Origin: Methylophaga nitratireducenticrescens
Lineage (GTDB): Bacteria; Pseudomonadota; Gammaproteobacteria; Nitrosococcales; Methylophagaceae
Assembly (NCBI RefSeq): GCF_000260985.4
Contig: NC_017857.3
Coordinates: 1,302,001 to 1,366,000, forward strand
Length of the DNA: 64,000 bases
Direction of reading: 5' to 3'
Positions within the stretch are counted from its first letter, which is position 1. The number at the start of each line of letters is the position of its first letter. Below are positions 58,626-64,000 of the stretch, in pieces. A program made the translations under genes and the position numbers. Below the pieces are notes generated by a model. That model saw only the letters and a list, made by a program, of their open reading frames with translations, did not search any database and was not told the origin of the DNA.

Positions 58626-60458
58626 ATGAGTAATAATTCTAGAGATATAAACAAACTACGTAACATAGCCATCATCGCGCACGTTGACCATGGTAAAACC
58701 ACCCTGGTCGATCAGTTGCTGCGTCAGTCCGGTACTTTCAGTGAACATGAAGAGTTACAGGAAAGGGTAATGGACTCCAATGATTTGGAACGTGAGCGTG
58801 GTATTACCATCCTTTCCAAAAATACAGCCATCCGCTGGAATGACTACCGCATCAATATTGTGGATACACCAGGCCATGCCGATTTTGGTGGTGAAGTTGA
58901 ACGTGTTCTGTCGATGGTTGATTCAGTATTGTTGCTGGTCGACTCTTCAGAAGGCCCTATGCCGCAAACGCGTTTCGTGACTCAAAAAGCGTTGGCATTA
59001 GGTCTTAAACCAATCGTCGTCATCAATAAGATTGATAAACCAAGTGCTCGTCCAGGTTGGGTTTTGGATCAAACATTTGATCTGTTCGCCAATCTGGATG
59101 CGACCGATGAACAATTGGATTTTGATGTAATTTACGCCTCTGGATTGAACGGTTTTGCCGGTATGGAAGATACGGTTCGTGATGGTGATATGACGCCTTT
59201 ATTCCAACTGGTTGTGGATAAAGTGAATCCTCCTGCGGTTGACCCTGATGGCCCATTCCGTATGCAGGTAACGTCACTGGATTACAATAGCTATGTGGGT
59301 GTTATCGGCATCGGCCGTATTGAGCGCGGTAAAGTGAAAACCAATATGCCGGTTACCGTAATTGATCCTCAAGGCAAAAAACGCAATGGCCGTGTAATGC
59401 AGGTTATGGGTTTTATGGGGCTGCGTCGTGAAGAAGTTGAAGAAGCGCATGCCGGCGATATCATTGCCTTTACCGGTCTGGATCCACTGAATATTTCTGA
59501 TACGTTATGTGATCCAAGTGCTGTTGAAGCATTACCACCACTAAGTGTGGATGAACCAACCGTCACCATGACCTTTCAGGTCAACAATTCCCCGTTTGCC
59601 GGTAAAGAAGGCAAGTTTGTTACTACCCGACAAATCCGCGAACGTCTGGATCGTGAGTTAATCCATAATGTGGCATTAAAAGTCGAACAACTGGTGGAAG
59701 ATCCGGATAAATTCCGTGTTTCCGGTCGTGGTGAATTACATCTTTCTGTATTGATTGAAAACATGCGTCGCGAAGGTTTCGAGATGGGGGTTTCACGTCC
59801 AGAAGTGATTATTCGTGAAGTGAATGGCAATAAAGAAGAGCCATACGAAGCGGTGACCATTGATGTTGAAGATACGCATCAGGGTACCGTGATGGAAAAA
59901 ATGGGTACTCGCGGCGGTGAATTGAAAGATATGGCACCCGATGGTAAAGGTCGTGTTCGTCTCGACTTTATTATTCCATCACGTGGTTTGATTGGCTTTC
60001 GTACTGAATTTTTGACTGCTACCCAGGGTACAGGGTTAATTTACAGCGTATTTGATCATTATGCGCCAGTGAAACCGGGAACCTTTGGTAAGCGCCAGAA
60101 TGGCGTGTTAATTGCCAATGGTGTTGGTAAAGCAGTCGCTTTTGCTATCTTTAACCTGCAGGAACGTGGCCGTATGTTTGTTGGTCATGGTGATGAAGTT
60201 TATGAAGGTATGGTTATCGGTATTCATTCACGCGATAACGATTTGGTGGTTAATGCCCTGAAAGGTAAACAACTAACCAACGTTCGTGCTTCTGGTACGG
60301 ATGAAGCAATTGCTCTGGTTCCGCCAATTCGTATGAGTTTGGAACAGGCGCTGGAATTTATCGGTGAAGATGAATTGCTGGAAGTTACACCTAAATCCAT
60401 CAGAGTACGGAAAAAACTCCTGCTGGAGCATGAGCGCAAGCGTGCTTCCCGTGGCTAG
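58626..60458 (+). CDS. typA: Ribosome-associated GTPase TypA/BipA
   Basis: Translational GTPase acting in ribosome assembly at low temperature and stress; 610 aa. G1 is [14 protein letters not shown]2 is [11 protein letters not shown]3 is [12 protein letters not shown] and G4 is [10 protein letters not shown]. The C-terminal part has the BipA-type end with [17 protein letters not shown]. Length is typical. A repeat scrap and a terminator follow. Confidence 0.96.
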   Translation: MSNNSRDINKLRNIAIIAHVDHGKTTLVDQLLRQSGTFSEHEELQERVMDSNDLERERGITILSKNTAIRWNDYRINIVDTPGHADFGGEVERVLSMVDSVLLLVDSSEGPMPQTRFVTQKALALGLKPIVVINKIDKPSARPGWVLDQTFDLFANLDATDEQLDFDVIYASGLNGFAGMEDTVRDGDMTPLFQLVVDKVNPPAVDPDGPFRMQVTSLDYNSYVGVIGIGRIERGKVKTNMPVTVIDPQGKKRNGRVMQVMGFMGLRREEVEEAHAGDIIAFTGLDPLNISDTLCDPSAVEALPPLSVDEPTVTMTFQVNNSPFAGKEGKFVTTRQIRERLDRELIHNVALKVEQLVEDPDKFRVSGRGELHLSVLIENMRREGFEMGVSRPEVIIREVNGNKEEPYEAVTIDVEDTHQGTVMEKMGTRGGELKDMAPDGKGRVRLDFIIPSRGLIGFRTEFLTATQGTGLIYSVFDHYAPVKPGTFGKRQNGVLIANGVGKAVAFAIFNLQERGRMFVGHGDEVYEGMVIGIHSRDNDLVVNALKGKQLTNVRASGTDEAIALVPPIRMSLEQALEFIGEDELLEVTPKSIRVRKKLLLEHERKRASRG

Positions 60459-60477
60459 CAATTGTTGATCTAGTATC

Positions 60478-60504
60478 AGGGGCGGTGAAAGATAAACAGC
60501 CCCT
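60478..60504. repeat. Minimal repeat remnant after typA
   Basis: Starts AGGGGC and ends GATAAACAGCCCCT; in between is GGTGAAA. It looks like a family copy reduced to its two termini, which still pair (AGGGGC with GCCCCT). Confidence 0.55.
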
Positions 60505-60530
60505 TGCTGTATCAACAACAGAACAAGAAA

Positions 60531-60559
60531 GGGTATCCTATATTGGATGCCCTTTTTTT
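60531..60559 (+). terminator. typA terminator
   Basis: Eight-pair stem (GGGTATCC with GGATGCCC, one G-T) followed by seven T. Confidence 0.88.
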
Positions 60560-60569
60560 GAGGTAAAAC

Positions 60570-60788
60570 ATGCGAATTTTGATCCTGCTGGCGATAGGCC
60601 TGCTGTTATATGTAATCTTCCGTAATTTGTATCGCAAGATAAAAAATGAAAGGCAAATCGAGCAAGCTGAAAAAATGGTGCGTTGTGAACAATGTGGTTT
60701 GCATTTACTGGAACAGGAAGCCATTCAAAAAAATCAGCATTATTTTTGTACTACAGAGCATCTTGAGGCTTATCAGCAACAAAAATAA
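60570..60788 (+). CDS. PP0621-family small membrane protein
   Basis: 72 aa: one N-terminal helix (about 2-20), a basic segment, then a Cys-rich tail MVRCEQCGLHL...HYFCTTEHLEAY that may bind zinc (CxxC with a later Cys/His). This matches the PP0621-type family often found directly before pilS. Function is unknown. Its last base overlaps the pilS ATG (TAATG). Confidence 0.82.
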   Translation: MRILILLAIGLLLYVIFRNLYRKIKNERQIEQAEKMVRCEQCGLHLLEQEAIQKNQHYFCTTEHLEAYQQQK

Positions 60789-62383
60789 TGGCTGGCGAAT
60801 ATTTCACCTCCAGTAAATCGGATCAGGATCAGGCTTCCTGGCGTGCTCTGACGCTATTTTCTGGTTATCGCCTGTTTCTGGCTGCCACCCTGTTTGTCGC
60901 CTTTTACCTGGAGTTAGCGCCAGAATTTATTGGTAATAAATACCCTTTATTACATCATTTCGTTAGCCTGAGTTACCTGATGGTTGCTGTACTGCTGATG
61001 ATCTTTTCCAGTCGGCACTGGGGAGTATTTGTCACGCAATGCAGTATTCAGCTGATTATCGATATTATCGCACTGGCGTTGATTATTCATGCTGCTGGTG
61101 GTTTGCAAAGTGGTCTGGGAGCCTTGCTGGTAGTCGTGGTGGTCGCCGGTGGTGCTTTAATTCCAGGCCGTTTGGCGGTATTTATTGCGGCCATAGCCAC
61201 ATTATCGGTTTTACTTGAAGCGGTTTATGCGGAATTGATTGGACTTGGCCAAAGCCACTTTGCCCAAGCCGGGATGTTGGGGGCAATCTTTTTTATTACG
61301 GCTGTTCTGGCGCAACTGTTGTCGCGAACCATGCAGCGCTCGCAATTGCTTGCTGAACAGCAGGCTCAGGATCTGAATAAGCTGGCCAATCTGAATCAAC
61401 ATATTATCAGCCGGATGCAGGTCGCTGTTTTGGTTCTGGATGAGCAGGGAAGGGTGTCTCTTTGTAATCAATCTGCATCTCAATTTATGGGAATAGAAAA
61501 CCTTCCGACACAGTTTTTACTCAAACAATATGTTCCGGAATTAGCGGAACAAATCTGGTGCTGGAAACAACATTTACCGGATCCCTTTAAACCCTTTCAG
61601 GCCCGAGCTGATTTGCCTGAGCTACTAGCCCGCGCAACAGAGTTGGATTCTGGTGAAGTACTGGTATTTATTGAAAACACTACTGCAATGGCGCAACAGG
61701 CTCAGCAATTAAAATTAGCCTCACTGGGTCGTTTAACCGCCAGTATTGCACATGAGATTCGCAACCCATTAAGCGCTATCAGTCATGCCAGTGAGTTGTT
61801 GGCTGAATCGTTGAATGGCGATGCTTCTGTGAGCAAGCTGACGGAGATTATTCAGCGACATAGTGTTCGGATGGATAACATTATTGAAACCATTCTGGAA
61901 ATGAGCCGACGCAAAAATATCGATCCTACCGTGGTGGTTTTAAGTCCCTGGCTGGAAAAGCTGGTGGACGAATATTGTGAAATTAAACATATTTTCCGGC
62001 GGCAAATAGTACTGACCTCGGCAGCACCTTTGGCTCGCATCTGCACCGATGAGGAACAATTACATCAGGTAATATGGAATTTGATAGATAATGCATGGCA
62101 CTATGCCGATAAAGCACAAGAACTGCCCATTGAAATCCGTATTACGTTACAGTCTGAAGATATCCATATTGATGTGATTGATAACGGAGCAGGTGTCAGT
62201 CCTCAAGCGATGCAGCATTTGTTTGAACCTTTTCATTCAGAACGCACTGGTGGCACAGGTTTGGGGTTATATCTGGCGCGTGAGTTATGCCAGGCAAATG
62301 GTGCCAGATTAAGTTACCTGCCGGAGTTTGGCAGTTGTTTCAGAATTAGTTATCCACTGCAAAGACAAGAGTTTATCCAATGA
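60788..62383 (+). CDS. pilS: Type IV pilus sensor kinase PilS
   Basis: Membrane histidine kinase controlling pilin expression; 531 aa. Six hydrophobic segments lie between about 22 and 185 (PilS-type, almost no periplasmic domain). A PAS-like region and a HisKA with SIAHEIRNPLSAI (phospho-His near 321) follow. The ATPase has WNLIDNAWHYAD and GTGLGLYLARELC. It overlaps the PP0621-type gene and pilR. PilS senses pilin in the membrane in pseudomonads. Confidence 0.92.
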   Translation: MAGEYFTSSKSDQDQASWRALTLFSGYRLFLAATLFVAFYLELAPEFIGNKYPLLHHFVSLSYLMVAVLLMIFSSRHWGVFVTQCSIQLIIDIIALALIIHAAGGLQSGLGALLVVVVVAGGALIPGRLAVFIAAIATLSVLLEAVYAELIGLGQSHFAQAGMLGAIFFITAVLAQLLSRTMQRSQLLAEQQAQDLNKLANLNQHIISRMQVAVLVLDEQGRVSLCNQSASQFMGIENLPTQFLLKQYVPELAEQIWCWKQHLPDPFKPFQARADLPELLARATELDSGEVLVFIENTTAMAQQAQQLKLASLGRLTASIAHEIRNPLSAISHASELLAESLNGDASVSKLTEIIQRHSVRMDNIIETILEMSRRKNIDPTVVVLSPWLEKLVDEYCEIKHIFRRQIVLTSAAPLARICTDEEQLHQVIWNLIDNAWHYADKAQELPIEIRITLQSEDIHIDVIDNGAGVSPQAMQHLFEPFHSERTGGTGLGLYLARELCQANGARLSYLPEFGSCFRISYPLQRQEFIQ

Positions 62384-63735
62384 ATCCACAAGCATTGATT
62401 GTCGATGATGAACCTGACATTCTTGATTTATTGTCGATGACGCTGTCAGGCATGTCGATAGATTGTGTTACCGCTGAGAGTATCGCTGAAGCTGAAAGAC
62501 TTCTGGCACAACAATCCTTTGATTTATGTTTTACCGATATGCGATTGCCGGATGGCGACGGACTGGAACTGGTAAAAAAAATTCAAACCAGTTATCCGGA
62601 GCTTCCCATTGCCGTGGTGACTGCTTATGGCAATATGGATTTAGCAATCACAGCATTAAAATCCGGTGCGTTTGATTTTGTCTCCAAACCATTGAAATTA
62701 AGAGTATTACGCGAGCTTGTGGATGCCGCATTAAAACTCTCGCCCAAACGGTCTCATAAAAAGGAGCGTCGTTCACGTGACCGTTTATTAGGTGATACTG
62801 GATTGATGCGTGAGTTGCGGGGTAAAGTTGCCAAACTGGCACGCAGTCAAGCACCGGTTTATATCAGCGGTGAATCCGGGACGGGGAAGGAGTTGGTGGC
62901 AAGGTTAATTCATGATCTTGGTGCCCGCTCCGATAAGGCTTTTGTTCCGGTAAACTGTGGGGCGATACCCAACGAACTGATGGAAAGCGAATTTTTTGGC
63001 CACAAAAAAGGCGCGTTTACCGGCGCAGTTGCCGATAAACAGGGATTATTCCAACATGCTCATGGTGGCACACTATTTCTCGATGAAGTTGCCGATTTAC
63101 CGTTGATGATGCAGGTCAAACTGTTACGGGCGATTCAGGAAAAAGCTATTCGGCCGGTGGGATGCCACGAAGAGATCAATGTCGATGTCAGAATTTTATC
63201 CGCAACACATAAAAATCTTGCAGAATGCGTGGAAAAAGGAACCTTTCGTCAGGATTTATTTTATCGGCTTAATGTGATCGAATTACATGTACCACCATTG
63301 CGTGAACGCAAAGCTGATATCCCTATTCTGTCAGAGCATATTCTATTAAAACTGGCGGGTAAGACCCAATCAGCGGTTACGGCATTAACACCTGAAGCTC
63401 TTACTTCATTAGAGCAATATCCTTTCCCTGGGAATGTACGTGAGCTGGAAAACACGCTTGAGCGTGCGTTGACCTGGGCAGAGGGGACACGAATAACAGC
63501 AGAAGATTTGATGTTGCCAGCCGCTCCCCTAATAAATCATGCTGCCTCCCAGACATCAGACGTATCAATGCCTGTTTTGGATCAGGATTTAGAGTCGCAT
63601 CTGGAAGAACAGGAGCGGGCCATTATTGAAAAAGCACTAAATGAAACTCGCTGGAATAAAACAGCTGCTGCCAAACGGCTTGGTATTACGTTTCGGGCTT
63701 TACGTTACAAGCTAAAAAAGCTGGACTTGGACTAA
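62380..63735 (+). CDS. pilR: Type IV pilus response regulator PilR (sigma-54 activator)
   Basis: NtrC-family activator, 451 aa. Receiver domain with Asp53 in CFTDMRLPDGDG; AAA+ domain with Walker A GESGTGKELVA and the sigma-54 contact loop GAFTGA (about 211). The arginine-finger region is in FRQDLFYRLNVIELHVPPLRERK. A Fis-type helix-turn-helix (ETRWNKTAAAKRLGITFRAL) is at the C-terminus. It would activate pilA; no pilin gene is in the window. Start overlaps pilS by four bases. Confidence 0.94.
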   Translation: MNPQALIVDDEPDILDLLSMTLSGMSIDCVTAESIAEAERLLAQQSFDLCFTDMRLPDGDGLELVKKIQTSYPELPIAVVTAYGNMDLAITALKSGAFDFVSKPLKLRVLRELVDAALKLSPKRSHKKERRSRDRLLGDTGLMRELRGKVAKLARSQAPVYISGESGTGKELVARLIHDLGARSDKAFVPVNCGAIPNELMESEFFGHKKGAFTGAVADKQGLFQHAHGGTLFLDEVADLPLMMQVKLLRAIQEKAIRPVGCHEEINVDVRILSATHKNLAECVEKGTFRQDLFYRLNVIELHVPPLRERKADIPILSEHILLKLAGKTQSAVTALTPEALTSLEQYPFPGNVRELENTLERALTWAEGTRITAEDLMLPAAPLINHAASQTSDVSMPVLDQDLESHLEEQERAIIEKALNETRWNKTAAAKRLGITFRALRYKLKKLDLD

Positions 63736-63749
63736 AAGAGCAACAAGCC

Positions 63750-64000
63750 CTAAACATACGCCTGCACCGATTCTATGGCGGTACCATCATTCAAATACAA
63801 ATCCTGATTGGCTCCATCCAGCTTTAAACTGAGCTGCAGAAATAGCTGGTTTTCATCGCCGTGGATAGCATTAACAACATGGCCAATCACTGCTTTTTCG
63901 TTATCAACAATGGTCTCACCAGTTTCAGGCACAGTATCTGTTTTGGCTATAGCCTGAAACAAACGACGTTTGGGTTCCCCAAGATAATGCAAACGCGCGA
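63750..64000 (-). CDS. ygfZ: YgfZ/GcvT-family folate-binding protein, C-terminal part
   Basis: Only the last 83 residues or so are in the window; the frame is open to the right edge. HYLGEPKRRLFQA followed by a small beta-barrel (VIGHVVNAIHGDENQLFLQL) matches the C-terminal domain of YgfZ, which helps Fe-S and tRNA thiolation enzymes using folate. The stop codon lies in CAAGCCCTA, the end motif of the repeat family. Convergent with pilR, 14 bases apart. Confidence 0.72.
   Translation of the reverse strand, partial: ARLHYLGEPKRRLFQAIAKTDTVPETGETIVDNEKAVIGHVVNAIHGDENQLFLQLSLKLDGANQDLYLNDGTAIESVQAYV

Overview
This window looks like chromosomal DNA from a free-living aerobic gammaproteobacterium with moderate GC content (mid-40s per cent, judged by eye). 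The evidence is the gene order hisC-tyrA-aroA-cmk-rpsA-ihfB, the pilSR pair, BamD, a cbb3 oxidase with its maturation genes, and a DUF815/DUF3579/PP0621-type protein set. A Methylophaga-like member of the Thiotrichales would fit. That is an inference from gene content and style; no methylotrophy gene lies in the window. No rRNA, tRNA, CRISPR array or intact transposase was seen.

Layout. 1-1.5 kb: end of a molybdate ABC transporter (modB partial, modC). 1.5-4 kb: TonB energising unit exbB-exbD-exbD-tonB behind a good Fur-box match; the second ExbD lacks the membrane aspartate. 4-4.8 kb: DUF815 ATPase. 4.8-12.5 kb: minus-strand operon encoding a complete RND efflux pump followed by its own two-component system. 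12.5-15.6 kb: Bcr/CflA-type exporter, a 488-bp palindromic repeat, and an MscS-type channel. 15.6-20.8 kb: SulP transporter, universal stress protein, DksA-like protein and a phytochrome-type diguanylate cyclase without either usual chromophore cysteine. 20.8-23.2 kb: an accessory island with a decayed gene remnant and an AbiE type IV toxin-antitoxin pair behind a nested symmetrical operator. 23.4-26.4 kb: prfC, a CBS protein, DUF3579, and a long intergenic region with a decayed repeat and a candidate small RNA or terminator. 26.4-36.3 kb: core genes ileS-lspA-hisC-tyrA-aroA-cmk, rpsA, ihfB and an Mth938-like gene. 36.3-44 kb: repeat, ccoNOQP, an unlisted 39-residue membrane peptide resembling CcoM, then ccoH, ccoI and ccoS. 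44-48.5 kb: a periplasmic ligand-binding protein coupled to a large TorS-like membrane GGDEF-EAL protein. 48.5-58.6 kb: hypothetical protein, dtd, pip, sucCD, nadE, glnB, bamD, a repeat, an L,D-transpeptidase, an alanine-zipper lipoprotein and suhB. 58.6-64 kb: typA, a PP0621-type protein, pilS, pilR and the 3' end of ygfZ.

The most interesting signals are non-coding and regulatory. First, a family of long imperfect palindromes (three complete copies, several remnants) shares a terminal inverted repeat of about 20 bp. The larger copies carry short hairpins whose stems vary while their loops keep a (C)TGGA or AGGGA core; some closely resemble the RNA ligand of CsrA/RsmA. Second, a substrate-binding protein with no transporter is paired with a c-di-GMP enzyme that has a TorS-like helical sensor domain. 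Third, the phytochrome-like cyclase lacks its cysteines. Fourth, an ExbD lacks its proton-path aspartate. Fifth, there is a CcoM-like microprotein. Two membrane c-di-GMP inputs and possible CsrA decoys suggest an organism that invests in lifestyle switching.
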